Positions 36,704 through 48,208 of a stretch of 64,000 nt of DNA are shown in pieces. The notes below the pieces were generated by a model, which saw only the letters and a program-made list of their open reading frames with translations, was not told the DNA's origin and did no database searches. Position 1 is the stretch's first letter. The number at the start of each line of letters is the position of its first letter. The DNA lies in the NCBI GenBank assembly GCA_001466705.2, contig LATX02000189.1, forward strand, positions 124,001 to 188,000, in the 5' to 3' direction. The translations under genes were made by a program, and so were the position numbers. Source of the DNA: Moniliophthora roreri. Taxonomy: Eukaryota; Basidiomycota; Agaricomycetes; Agaricales; Marasmiaceae.

Positions 36704-37778
36704 ATGACCGCCATTGCTGGTCCTTCCGCCCTTAGAGACCTCGTCAATCCTCAGTTCCATCAGAACAACTTTCATGCAGAGACATTCATTAAGGGAGAGC
36801 TTGGACTCAAACTCGACAAGGGTGCGCTCCTTGTCCATCTATCTGTAAAGCTTTTTCACAGCTTGTGCTCTAGATGACCAAATATGTCGCTTATCCTTAA
36901 CACAAGCTGGGTGCCCTCTGGGTCCGTTACATTGTCCGTTGCGCCATACTCTACCCTCTACACAGAATTTCCAGCCTCCAAAACAGCTTCCAACTCATCC
37001 TCGTGAAAGAGAACGTTTAGCCACCGTCTGTAAACATTGGCTGCGAGGTCTTTGTAAGAAAGGCGATGCTTGTGAATTCTTGCATGAGTATAACTTGAGA
37101 CGGATGCCAGAATGCTGGTGGTTCGCCAAGTACGGGTATTGTTCGGCGGGAGACGAGTGCTTGTACGCACACCCGAAGGAACGAAAAGTGGAATGTCCGG
37201 ATTACAATAGAGGTTTCTGTAAACTCGGTAATTATTCCAATGTCTCCATTTCAGTTAACATGGCTGAAGGCATCTCCAGGCCCGACGTGTCCACGGAAGC
37301 ATGTTAGAAAGGTGGCATGCCAGTTGTACTTGACAGGTTTCTGTCCGCTTGGCCCAGATTGCCCCAGAGGCCAGTGAGTTGGCTATGTTTGAATCGTATA
37401 AGGTTTGACTGATTCACGACTACAAAGCCCAAAACCAAGTTTACCACCGCCTGAGGCGTACGATCCGCCGCCCCCTCCCTCGAATCGCGACTTGGGTCCT
37501 CCACCTCCTGGTTATGGTCGATATGCTGATTTTGACCGCGGTATGAATGGCAGTACAGGCTACGGTAGCAATAATCCTCCAATGCAACCCCGGAGGAACT
37601 TGGATGATGTTCTGTGCTTCAAGGTAAACCATCTTCATTGTCAGTCAACCTTTGCTGCTTACTCACTCAATATGCACAGTGCGGTGAGAAAGGTCATTAC
37701 GCTAATCATTGCCGGAATCGTAACGTTCCTGGTAATCGTGGAGGAATCGAGAGATCGAGACGAATGGGGGAGGATTAG
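36704..37778 (+). CDS. YTH1: mRNA cleavage/polyadenylation factor Yth1 (CPSF30/CPSF4)
   Basis: RNA-binding subunit of the cleavage and polyadenylation factor that recognises the poly(A) signal. Five CCCH zinc fingers can be followed. The first is built over the 36822-36873 intron (DKDDQICRLSLTQ... C-H). Others are CKHWLRGLCKKGDACEFLH, CWWFAKYGYCSAGDECLYAH, CPDYNRGFCKLGPTCPRKH and CQLYLTGFCPLGPDCPRGH. A proline/glycine-rich linker (PPPPPSNRDLGPPPPGYGR) leads to one CCHC zinc knuckle, CFKCGEKGHYANHC, also completed by splicing, as in animal and many fungal CPSF30 proteins but not budding yeast Yth1. Stop TAG at 37776-37778. The Met at 36704 begins MTAIAGPSAL and is the likely start. Confidence 0.9.
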
Positions 37779-38028
37779 CTAGATTCTTCTAGCGTACTTT
37801 TGCAGGTGTATTCAGTGCTTACATACCGATTAGACTTGCGGTAACTCACGAAATTGACTCGGTTTAGTTGTTAACGCAAATCGTTTTTGCAGTGTAAGTA
37901 AAGGTAAATATGAAATAGCAGCATCGTAAAATGTATCTAGGTGTATCTTGGAGGAGGAAGTGCGTTAAAAGGGTAGAAACGTAAGTATAACTAAACCATG
38001 AGCCTGGAAACCAGCAAAGATCCATATG

Positions 38029-40730
38029 TCATTGATTTCCGACTTCACCTAGGGCCTCCCGCCCCTCAACGTTCATCTTTTCTCCAGTCTTTGAACCACC
38101 AATCAAGGGACCTGGCGCAGGAATACCGAATCGGAACCCTCCTTCCAAGTTGGTCGGCATGTTCAAGTACTTTTCAGGTGGCGACAAAGGTGCAGCTGGA
38201 CTGAACATGAACCCTTCTTCAATGGACAGCAAAAGCGCAGAAATCGGAGTCTTCGTCTGATCTCCGATTTTCTTCGCCGTGGCCGTGACAGGTGTCTGAG
38301 GTTCAGGCACGACTATCTGAGGGGTCGATGGTGCAGCCTGAACTTGCTCCTCGTTGGTGTTACTGTCCGTTTCTTGCTCCAGCACCTTGGGAGACGTCGA
38401 GTTCAAATCAGACTCTTCGGTAACAGGCACCACAGATTCTTCGGAAGGCTGAGGACTCTCAGCCTCGTCGACGACTTGCTCTCCATCCAACTCGATCTCC
38501 TCGACTTGTTCAACGTCGTCTTTTTGACTCGGCGGAGGATCAACCTGCTCATCCCTCTTACTAGGTGGCCGACTAGTTGGTTCTGCATCAGCACGTCGAC
38601 TCGGCGGACGACTCTGATCCCGTCTACTCGGTGGGCGACTAGAAGCAGCTGAAGTCACGGTCTGACTTCTTGCTCTGGATTTCGGCCTTGGGATTTCTTT
38701 CTCCTTGTCTGCTCGAATGCTGGATACGCTCTTCTTGGTCTGAAGACCTTTGACCGTGATAGCAGTATTTTTGTCACCTTTCAAATTGACGACGCTTTTC
38801 TTTGTTTGCATACGGGACTGTGAAGCCGCTGTAGGTGCTGTGAGACCGGGTCGAGGTCTGGGAGCGGGTTTGTTGATAGGAGCAACGGTGGTGGTGACCG
38901 ATTTGGAAACAGTCGTGGATGTGGGCTTGAAAGCAGGCACTGAAGGTTTAGACGGAGCAGTGGGTTTGGATGGGCCAGATGCGACTGACTTTTTCGTCGT
39001 CACCGTTGTCTCTTTGGACAGAGGTTTGGAAGGTTTGTTTGTAGTCGGTATCGATTTCTGATTTACATCAGTCGTGGACGATGAGGTGCTGGGTTTCGTC
39101 GTTTTTGGTAAGACGGTGGTAGGTTTGGACTTGGGCAAGGGAGCGGCACTTGCGGCACTATGAATCGCAGTAGTAGATTTAGAGGTATCCACATGCGTAG
39201 AGGCTTCATTAGGATTCGTTACGGGTTTCGGGTTCTTCATCGACACGGTCCTAGTCCGAGTCCTTGGAACAGGTTCTGGTTGGAGTTTGGGTAGTTCGGG
39301 TTTCCTGGGTCCTGCGTTACGCTCCCGTGATGTTTCTGCAGAAGACGAGACGGCAAACCGCTGTGGAGGCGGAGGTGCAGTCCCGCCAACTGGAGCATTT
39401 GCCGGAGCTTTCTCGGCACGCATTGGTGGTGCAGGCATCCTAGCCGGTGCAGATGCTCCAGCAACAGACAATTGAGACATCGTCCGAGAATGGGACGGTC
39501 TCTCCGGCGCTCCCTGGAGTGAAGTTATGTTGGAATTCGAAGCAGTGGTACCAGGTCTGCCGGGTCGAACTGGCATTGTTGGAGGAGGCATCGCGTTTGA
39601 ATGGGAGCCAGAAGGTAGTGGTCGTTTGGGAGCTACTGCCATGGCAGATTTGATGGCATCCCGTTGAGAGGCGGTCAGTGTATTAGTGTTAGTGGACGTG
39701 GTGATATCTGTGGTAATTGCAGGTGGTGGCACTGATATGGGACGCTCCGGTCGGCTGGTGCTGACAGTGTTATGAGCAGACCGAGATGTCGGAACTGCTG
39801 ATGTCGAGGAGGAAAGGGGACGCGGTTGGAGTTTCTCTGGCTTTTGACTCGACGCCTTAGATGGACCTGCCTTTGGCGCAGGTGCAGAGGAGTCTTTGGG
39901 GCGTATTTCTAGGTATTTGCGGATCGTCGGAGTTAAAGGAGCTACAAAGCTGCTCATTTCACCAGGGATTAGCCATAGTCAATGTAGGAAAAGTGCGCCA
40001 CATACGTATCCACTCTATTCGGCAAAACGACCTTATACTTCATAAATGCTCTCTTCCCCGCCTTTCTCACGTCGGCGTTTGCATCCCTCGACGTGGCCTT
40101 GATGATTACTTCTATATCGTTGCTCCGGTTCTCCTTTTGAAGGTCCTTGGGATCAAGGCTGTCTAAACATGTCACGGTGCTCTCCGCTACAACAAGTCTG
40201 AGCGAGGTTGACTTATCCTTGATATTCTGCAAGAGATACGGTAAAACCGCAGAGAGCTGTGCATTTCCTATGACAGCAAAAACGGTTGCTCGTGCTTTAT
40301 TGATGATGACTTTATTCGATCGTGCACACAAGGCCAGAAGCACGGGGAAATAGATGGGCAAAAGAGGCTCGAAGGACGTTCCCAGCTCGGCTGATACGGC
40401 TGTGATGAGGTCCATGGCTGGACCGCATAGTCTTGTTCGTTCCGATTTCAGTGCGCTGGTGATGTTCCGAGAAAATTCGCGGAGTGCGGCGACGATTTCG
40501 TTGGGCATGCCATTGTGAATGAGGTTGGATAGTTTGGATATGCTGGCGGCAATTGTATCCCAAGTCTCCTCTGATTCTGCGAGAGTAATGTTGGGACGAA
40601 TGGAGGCGATTTCTTCGAGAAAGTCCGAGGTCATCCTCGTAGTATGTAGCAAAGGATGAGCAAGGGATGAGCCAAGGATCGAAGTTGTGCGACTTCTAGA
40701 TTTGGCGCCTGTGTCCAACCAACTGGTCAT
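38029..40730 (-). CDS. Short CLASP-like microtubule-associated protein (single TOG-like domain)
   Basis: Minus-strand gene of two exons, about 880 residues. Residues ~20-230 form an all-helical HEAT/TOG array like the CLASP N-terminal domain (LPIYFPVLLALCARSNKVI, SAVLPYLLQNIKDKSTSLR, DANADVRKAGKRAFMKYK). The remaining two thirds are disordered: Ser/Thr/Pro/Lys-rich, with an imperfect repeat of RPPSRR units (about 38525-38650). A conserved-looking C-terminal patch follows (EEGFMFSPAAPLSPPEKYL, GGFRFGIPAPG). CLASPs stabilise microtubules and bind tubulin by TOG domains. I saw no classical SxIP end-binding motif. The small intron near 39957-39985 joins RVDT to FVAPLTPTIRKYLEI. Alternative starts exist, but the ATG at 40730 gives the longest frame. 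Animal CLASPs are far longer and have more TOG domains. Confidence 0.8.
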
Positions 40731-41024
40731 GTGACCGCGCCTATTGACCCGACCTCCCGACTCGTTCCAGACTTCTTGATTTCCCTTTGCAAGTCAACTC
40801 TCTCTCTGTTACTTACAAAGGGCTTATCTTGCTTTGGAATTTTCTTGATGCCCACATATCTGGCTGTTCTTGCACACCAGGATATATGGATTCGGAAGGG
40901 GTTCACGGGATTTTCCATATATGGTAGCGTCATCGTGGACAAATGCCGTGCAGCGGGTAACCTACTCTAACCTACTTGGCTATTTTCCTATCTGCATTGC
41001 GTCTGCAGACTCCCTACAGGTGTC

Positions 41025-43272
41025 ATGTCTTCGTCAAGTACTCCCGGTCTCTTTTCTCTACCTAGAATCATTACCCTTGGTGCATCCCTACTCTGTTCGC
41101 TGTCTAGTGGAACAAATTACGTGCGTGATACTTATGACGACGGAGCAACATACTGACACATTGTCTGCGTTATCAAGGTATACTCTGGTAAAGAAACTGA
41201 TGGCTTATCGTGACGTGGCTCATCCGTCGAATCTGCAGCTTATGCTCCTCAACTGGGCTCGCGTCTCCATATAAACCATACCCTTCTCAATGTCGTTGGT
41301 CTGGGCGGAAACGGCGAGTCCTGAATCCACTTCTTACCAAGCATGTGTTGAAACCTAGAACCTCAGTCGGGCTGTACCTCAGTGGACCGTTCTGGGGTAA
41401 AATCGTCGATTCGCATGGTCCGAAAGCTCCTCTTCTCAGTGCCTTCGTGCTTCATCTAGTCGGGTATTCGGGCATTCGAGCGATTTACGACCGCGGTCTT
41501 CCTGAGGGCACTAAATCACTCTCGCACCTCATGATTTTCCTTCTGGTTCTGTGTAGCTTTATGACTGGCGTTGGAGGAAATGCTGGAATGTGCAGTGGAA
41601 TAAACACAACAGCCAGATCGTTCCCTGACCACGTCGTGCGTTTTGAATCGTTCTCCTATATCAATGTAACTACTCATTCATATTCATTACAGCGCGGTTC
41701 AACGACAGGACTCGTTATATCAGGCTTTGGACTGTCCGCATTCTTCTTCTCTACTCTCGCTCATATCGTGGCTCCGGGGAATACATCGTCCTTCCTCCTT
41801 CTACTAGCATTAGGCACCTCCCTCCCCATGCTCGTCGGCCTCTTTACAGTTAGACCCATCCCGTTACCGCTATCCGAGGCCGAGCATCATCGCCGTCGCC
41901 ACGACCATGAACACGTCGACTACGCGGAGGTTGACGCCGCATCAATCACACCTTCAGTTCTTAACCATCAAGACAATGATAGTCGAATACATCTTTTAGG
42001 GCGCGACGAGGAAGAGGAGATTCTGGAGGAAAGTCGAGGTGTCGAATTGAGTCCACCACGGTCAAGACCTTCCCAACGCGGTCAGCATCAGTCAAGAAGC
42101 AGCGTTGGGCACATATCGGTTGAAGCAGGGCCAAATGTACACGGATTGAAACTCTTCAAAACTGGCGACTTCTGGTTATTGTCTTGCATCTTGTCATTGC
42201 GTAAGTTCACAGTACAGTTCGTCCGTTCTTCGAATATTAACGAGAGCTGCAGTTAGCGGAACAGGATTGATGTGTGGGTAGCGAGTAGAATCTCCATTGC
42301 GTTTCCTGACAGTTAGCAGATATCAACAACGTAGGATCCATGTCTCAGGCTCTTTACGCCCACGAAGTACAGGATGCCTTTGACCCTGTAGAGGCCTCCA
42401 AATGGCAATCTACTCAAGTTTCCACAATAAGTTTCATGAATTTTACAGGACGAATCGTCATTGGTCTGTTTCCTCCATTCACTCCGAGGACAAAACTTAT
42501 GATCACTCCGTATTCCCATAGGCCTTCTGTCCGACTTGATCAAAGCCCGGCTTGGACTACCTAGATCCTATCTGCTGCTTCTGGTTTCCACCCTAGTGTT
42601 GATTTCGCAGCTTACTGCGACTCATATCGAGACCGTGGAACATTTATGGAAGGCTTCTGCTATCCTCGGGTTAGGGTATGGGACCGTGTTCTCGTTATTC
42701 GCTGCATTGTGCGTAGAGTGGTTTGGGCTAGGTCAGTTTCTCTAGCGTCGGACAAACCCTTTTCCGCCGATTTCATTCCTTCTCGTCTTTTCTATGTTCC
42801 GTTGCGATCTTAATCTCATTTTATACTCACGCGTCATTATCGCATTTCTCGCCCTTCCCATGACATCTTTCGCCTGTCGTGAAAGTTTCAAACTGATCAT
42901 TCCCAACTCTCAACAGCTCATTTCTCAGAGAACTGGGGATACCTATCTCTGTCTCCTTCGATTGGAGGAAATATTTTTTCCGTCGCTTTTGGGAGAAATT
43001 TGGATGCTCACGAACGCGATGCGGCCACGTCGAAATCTAATTCTGCGAATCTGGGACCCAGTGCCCCTGAGAAAGAGATCCAGTGTCTCGCTGGAAGGAC
43101 TTGCTACGTTGATTCGCTCAAGTTGACTACAGTGGCGTGCTTGGTGGCAATAGGGTTAAGTATTTGGGCTGCCTATAGAGATAAGAAGAGGGTAGAGGAG
43201 GAATTGGAGATGGCATCGGCCAGTCGGGGTGGTATAGATGTTATATGGGAGGAGGAAGAGGAGGGGCGTTGA
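41025..43272 (+). CDS. MCH1: Mch1-like MFS transporter
   Basis: Twelve-helix major facilitator of the fungal Mch1/nodulin-like branch, probably vacuolar, substrate unknown. Exon 1 (MSSSSTPGLFSLPRIITLGASLL) has the first helix. Splicing then gives TNYVYSAYAPQLG and NVVGLGGN-VGLYLSGPFWGKIVDSHGPK, a typical loop 2-3 signature. Later pieces are FMTGVGGNAGMC, GLVISGFGLSAFFFS, a long His/Glu-rich cytosolic loop (SEAEHHRRRHDHEH), FKTGDFWLL, FTGRIVIGLLSDLI, GLGYGTVFSLFAALCVEWFGL, and after an intron AHFSENWGYLSLSPSIGGNIFS. Intron 41314-41366 starts GCGAGT; this GC-AG splice is required to keep the frame. The tail ends EEEEEGR. Divergent from the CLASP-like gene (294 bp). Confidence 0.85.
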
Positions 43273-43506
43273 TACCACAAGACACGGCGAGCAAGAATTG
43301 TAGAGCTTGATTTATTTATTTAACTTATCTTTTTAGTTATCTTAAGAATAGGAATAGTAGACCTATAGACCTAGTAGTGATTAAACAGTCCAAGACCCAG
43401 TATGACAACAAACGCTGCATATAGAACGCTGGCCGAGGTGAGAAAGGTGAGAATTTCCTTTTTCGCCAAATTTTCGCCCGCACGTTCTCAATTTCCAGTC
43501 TCGACC

Positions 43507-43902
43507 ATGCCTCGCATACCACCGTCCCTTTGCCAGCTTTTGTCGCGTTCGCTGCGTCTTCAGCCTGAAGTACCGGCTACTGGTTCAAGGTCATTACTTT
43601 CTGCGTCGTACTCTCACCAAATAACACGACCTGTAACACCTCTCACCCAATCCTCCCTTCGCCCACGTCTCTCACTGGCGTTTAATTCAACAACGTCGTC
43701 GCCATTACAATCCCTTCTACTTTCACCATCACCCTTTTTTCAACAACAACAAATCCGTTTCGCACAGCGTGGGACAGAGTATCAGCCTTCTCAACGAGTG
43801 AGAAAGAGGCGGCATGGTTTCCTAGCAAGGAAGCGGAGTAAGGGAGGAAGGAAGATTTTGGCTAGGAGATTGGCCAAGGGTAGAAAGTACCTTACGCATT
43901 GA
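43507..43902 (+). CDS. MRPL34: Mitochondrial ribosomal protein bL34m
   Basis: Single-exon gene of 131 residues. The last ~45 residues are bacterial L34: [20 protein letters not shown] followed by [22 protein letters not shown], the very basic hairpin that packs against 23S-type rRNA. The long N-terminal part is Ser/Arg/Leu-rich and acid-free, fitting a mitochondrial targeting presequence. The frame is open upstream of 43507, but this ATG is the first Met of the frame and gives a usual length for fungal bL34m. No intron is needed. Confidence 0.92.
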   Translation: MPRIPPSLCQLLSRSLRLQPEVPATGSRSLLSASYSHQITRPVTPLTQSSLRPRLSLAFNSTTSSPLQSLLLSPSPFFQQQQIRFAQRGTEYQPSQRVRKRRHGFLARKRSKGGRKILARRLAKGRKYLTH

Positions 43903-44349
43903 GCAGAGTGGGAACAACATTGTGAGTGCCCTAGTTCACATTGCAATGTCGGAATGCAAATAATTCGCGTTATAGAGGCACCTTTTCGTTCGGTGACCGA
44001 TAAAGGCGAGAAAATGAATGTCCCTTGGGTTATTTCAAGAAGAGTTACCCCTTGGTCACTCGTGGAAGTAGACTCCATGAGCAGACGATGTTCCTTGTCG
44101 TAGATGTGCACTTAAAATGCCACCATTTGCTGTTACGTTCGAAGCTTTTCTGTCTTTCCAAACATAAGCGGTGAAGATAAATTTCGATTTTCTCTACAAG
44201 CACTTCTATATTACAACATAGTACGATATTGGGTGAAAAACTACATAGTATAACATATTCAATGGTTCGCTAAGGTAGGATGTCGCAACGCCCAGAACCA
44301 CGGTTGAATAAGAAAAGCCGGACGAGGATTTGGAGTTTGGGATGTCAGA
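43903..44349. other. Convergent 3' region between bL34m and LEU4
   Basis: About 450 bp, AT-rich, holding the 3' untranslated regions of two convergent genes. No gene or structured element is seen. Confidence 0.5.
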
Positions 44350-46626
44350 TTACTTCGATGCCTCGAGTTGGAAAACCATGTCTTTGTCGGGGGTGTGCGG
44401 TACAACATGTCCGGTGCGCATCTTGACATCCCGAATCCAACTCTCCGACCTTGGTACGGACATATCTCTCCTCGGTGTATATACCATCTTCGCCCTTGGC
44501 AGCTGTCTGTTGCCAATCAAACCGTTCGCAGCACTGACGACCGCCCTCGCCTTTGACGTCGTCTTGTCTGACGAAACACCGACGCCCCAAACACTTCCAG
44601 CCCCTGACTTGGATGGCTTCGAACCAGGAAGAAGAAGCTCCAGATACGTGGCTGTCTTGGGCTCGGGCATGTTATCCGCTGAAAGAGTCTGGTAAACTGC
44701 CTCACCGACGCAAAGTTCGAAATCGAGGTCTGATTGAAGCGCGTCAAGGACGGCTTCGATTACATCCTTCCCGTCACCGGTGATGCTGCGCGGCCTGCCA
44801 TCGCAAAGCACCTGTCCGTCAAAGCGCATCAGACTCCCCCGTTCGGAGTCATCCGAGGCGTCCGAAAGTGATGAAGGCGACATTGGTGTGAACTGTGCAG
44901 ATTGCAAGAAAACGCGCCCCATTGGTTTGGAGCTCAACGCATAAGTGCGTTTGAACGTCTGGGTGATGAGAGCCGTGGTCATCTCCTTGCCCGACTTCTC
45001 GCATTCACTCTGGACGACACCATAAAATGCGACCTGCATCCGACGCGGTATATCGAGCCGCAAAGTCTGCTTGACGACATACGCAGTTCCAGCTTTGCCG
45101 CTCTGGCTAGAGACACGAATGAGATTCTCGTACCCGTAACCGAGGTCCTTAGGGTCGAGAGGAATATATGGCATGGCCCAGTACTTGGTGCCTTTGCCAG
45201 TGCGATCGACATCGGCCCAACGGTTCTCCTGTGCGTCGAGACCTTTTTTGATGGCGTCCTGGTGGGTACCAGCAAAAGCAGAGAACACCAAGGTGCCGGC
45301 GTATGGGTAGCGAACGGGAACTGCGGACTCATTGCAACGGCAAACAGTCTGCACAATCTCGGGGAGATTGGAGAAATCCAGACGGGGAGAAATACCCTGT
45401 GAGTACAGGTTCAAGGCGAGAGTGATGAGGTCAACGTTTCCGGTGCGCTCGCCGTTCCCGAGCAGACAGCCCTCGATACGATCACCGCCAGCTAAAAGTC
45501 CAAGTTCTGCGGCAGCCACGGCAGTGCCTTCATTTGAAGAGGTAAGATTGTGTGAATGCTACCGTCATGAATATTCCTCCTTACCTCTATCGTTGTGAGG
45601 GTGTATACTAATGACAGTAGCATCTCGTTGATTTATGTTTGTACTGAAGTACTCGACCTGGCAAATAAGTCAGTCCAAGAACTTCCACAGTGACAATTAT
45701 TCCACGAACCAAGTCTGCATAATGATTACTCGGTGCGCATTCAACTGTGGCGGCCACATTGAAGTAGATCTTATCTTCCGGTGTGGCCTTACCCCACTCC
45801 GCAAGAACCTTGTTGGCCAGTTCGACCGCGAATTCCGGTTCAGTCTGAGAGAAGGTCTCGAGGCAGTAGTTAAGGGTAAACTTGGCACCTACAGATACCA
45901 GACGTCAGTCCCAGGGATACCAGGTGAATCCAAATCATACTGACCTGAGCGGGCGGTCTCTTCTTCAGTCAATTTCTTCACTAGGCGGACGGCATTTAGC
46001 GTGAGATCGATAGTCTGCTCCTTGGTGTTTCTGAATACAACTTCACGGAAAACCGGAGAAACCGCATTATAGAGATGGATAATGCCATGCCTCACGCCAG
46101 CCAGCGATGCCACCGACTTAGCTACGAGATCCTCTCGTGCTGGCGTTATGACCTGACTTCGGCCTGAGTAATACGTCGCATAAGGAGGAATGTCAGAACT
46201 AACCTGAACAGCAACGTCCGGAGGAATTTCGCCCTTCTCAATGAGGGTACGGACGAATTGAAACTCTAATTCGGAGGCAGACGGATAGGCCACTTCTATC
46301 TCCTTGAATCCGATCTTGACCAAGAGCCTGGAATGGAGTTCCGGTTAAGTATGAGAAATTTTAAACTGAAAAAGCAAGTCAAACCTAAAAAGTTCAAGCT
46401 TTGTAGCGTTGCTCATGGGATTGACCAGAGCTTGATTGCCGTCCCGAAGGTCGGTAGACAACCATAATGGAGCTTCTGTCGTTCGTTTTGTCGGCCATTT
46501 ACGAACGTACCCAGCAGGGAACGGTATGTCAACGTAGGGAAGATACTTGGTGGAAGGATCAGTCCTACAGGACAGTCAGCGCTTCTCGAGTCAAATGATG
46601 CAAGGAGGGCCTCACAGCATTGGCAT
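44350..46626 (-). CDS. LEU4: 2-isopropylmalate synthase (leucine pathway)
   Basis: Enzyme that condenses acetyl-CoA with 2-ketoisovalerate, the first committed step of leucine synthesis, mostly in mitochondria. The barrel is complete: STDLRDGNQALVNPM, GFKEIEVAYPSASELEFQF, HLYNAVSPVFREVVF, HPHNDRGTAVAAAELGL (metal-binding HxH), EGCLLGNGERTGNVDL, and YPYAGTLVFSAFAGTHQDAI. The C-terminal LeuA regulatory domain (from about VFLQSAQFTPMSP to LLLPGSK) mediates leucine feedback. A tiny first exon (ATG at 46626, MPML) splices to TDPSTKYLPYVDIPFPAGYV. Stop TAA at 44350-44352. Four introns or so. Leucine-type control elements were not seen. Confidence 0.92.
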
Positions 46627-48208
46627 GTTGAATGTAAGTTATGGGTGATAAGAAGCCAGGGTAAGAATTTTCCGAGTAGCGAATCTAAGGACGCAAGAGA
46701 GAAGAAGCGCCTTTAAATACTGAAAGGCGCTACTGCGTCCAACCAAAGACAGTCGAATTTTTTCTCACTCGACCTTTTTCCAATCGCTCTCGTGTCATTG
46801 CAGGGACTAAATGACAAGACCTGCTATCGGGTGATCGATCAGGAGCGTCGTCAGTGCGGAGCGACAACAGCATACCACCGAAAGGACCTTACTTACTGTA
46901 CTGTTCCGGAACTTCTTTCTGTGTGCTTCTTGTTGCCTGAGCCACTCATAACACTGCGGAAAGAGAATAGCAAAAGATACCCAAGGTACTGTCCGGCGGA
47001 ATCCATGTGGAACGGAACCACTGTCGTGGAATGGAACCACTACCGTGGAGCATGTTACCTTGGTAGAGAACAATACCCTCAACCTGGTAAGAGGAACAGG
47101 TACCCAATCTAACCTTCATCCATCACGAATGAGCCAACTCGTGGGAGAGAGCATCAATATGATTTGCACAGATAGGAGAAAAGAATATGTGTGAACGAAG
47201 GAATGACGAAAACATTTGCGATTTAGCGAAAATGAGCGTTTGTGGAGTTACTGGAGTGGAAGTGTGGCAGTCGAGATGAAGAAACGCCGAATGGAACCAT
47301 TTTTGCAAACAATGCAAAGGGTTTTCTAACGCGTTAGGCAATGTCAAGTTGCTCTGGGACTCTCCACCAGTGATAATGTCGAGGGCACTTCGGGACCAAT
47401 AGTCAATCTTCAGTTGAGTATGCAACAACGCGAGTCTACTCACAATGTGAACTGACCCAAAACCGGTACTGGCTTCCGACCTCTCGACACTTGACACAAG
47501 ATCCTACTACAGACGCTGAGATAGATTCCACACGCCTTCAGCCCCTCAACCGGTCCAACATCCGACTTGATTGAAATTGCATGCTGGCTGCCAGATAACG
47601 TCCAAAAGCTCCATATCGTGGGATGCTTTCAACAGCAGTTTTGAGGCGCAGTAACGACTATCACACCGGGATCAATGAAGGTGAAGAAAGTAGAGTTTTA
47701 ACATCTGAATTCGGTGTTGAGGAGGGACGAGTGATGGTGGAACGCACGATGCAATTTTCCCAGGCCTCCACCTCTTCTTTCAGCGACCATGACTCCGCAT
47801 TCCTGCTTTCCCAAATCCATTCCCATATCCAGGGTTTGTCTTGACACAGTTTATTATTAACACTTCGTTTGAAATAACTTCATTTGAAGCTTACATAGTC
47901 ATGAAAGCACAGGCTCACATGCCTAAAGAATCATGGAATCTCCCCTGTCTACACCGAACACGGAGACTACCCTTTAGGCGCGTCGCTCCAACACACGCGT
48001 TGATTCAAGCGTGAGACGGTTCCTGTCTACATTGTTATCTTAGGCTCCGGAAGCTTGCTGCGCCTTGGTTGTATGGCTTCAATGTGAAATTTTGTTCTTT
48101 CTGCGGCTGTTGGATCGCCTACCAATGATATCAAGTAGGAAGTACTGCTTGATCGAAATACCTAAAACCGAGTCCTAATTACCGGTTCTTCATCGAAGCT
48201 TTACCCCT
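46627..48208. other. 1.6-kb intergenic region, no supported gene
   Basis: Frames at 46792-47112 (plus), 47123-47497 (minus) and 47623-47844 (plus) are open, but the first two lack ATG starts and none shows a motif. A short direct repeat (GTGGAACGGAACCACT followed by a near copy GTGGAATGGAACCACT) occurs near 47008-47043. The region probably contains LEU4 promoter DNA and the MFS promoter. Confidence 0.4.

Noticed and set aside
38344..39653. Plus-strand frames across the CLASP-like gene
   Set aside because: Shadows of the low-complexity coding sequence on the other strand; the minus strand has the conserved protein.
46792..47497. Two frames of 106 and 124 codons upstream of LEU4
   Set aside because: Neither starts with ATG, neither has a motif, and no splice signals connect them to anything.
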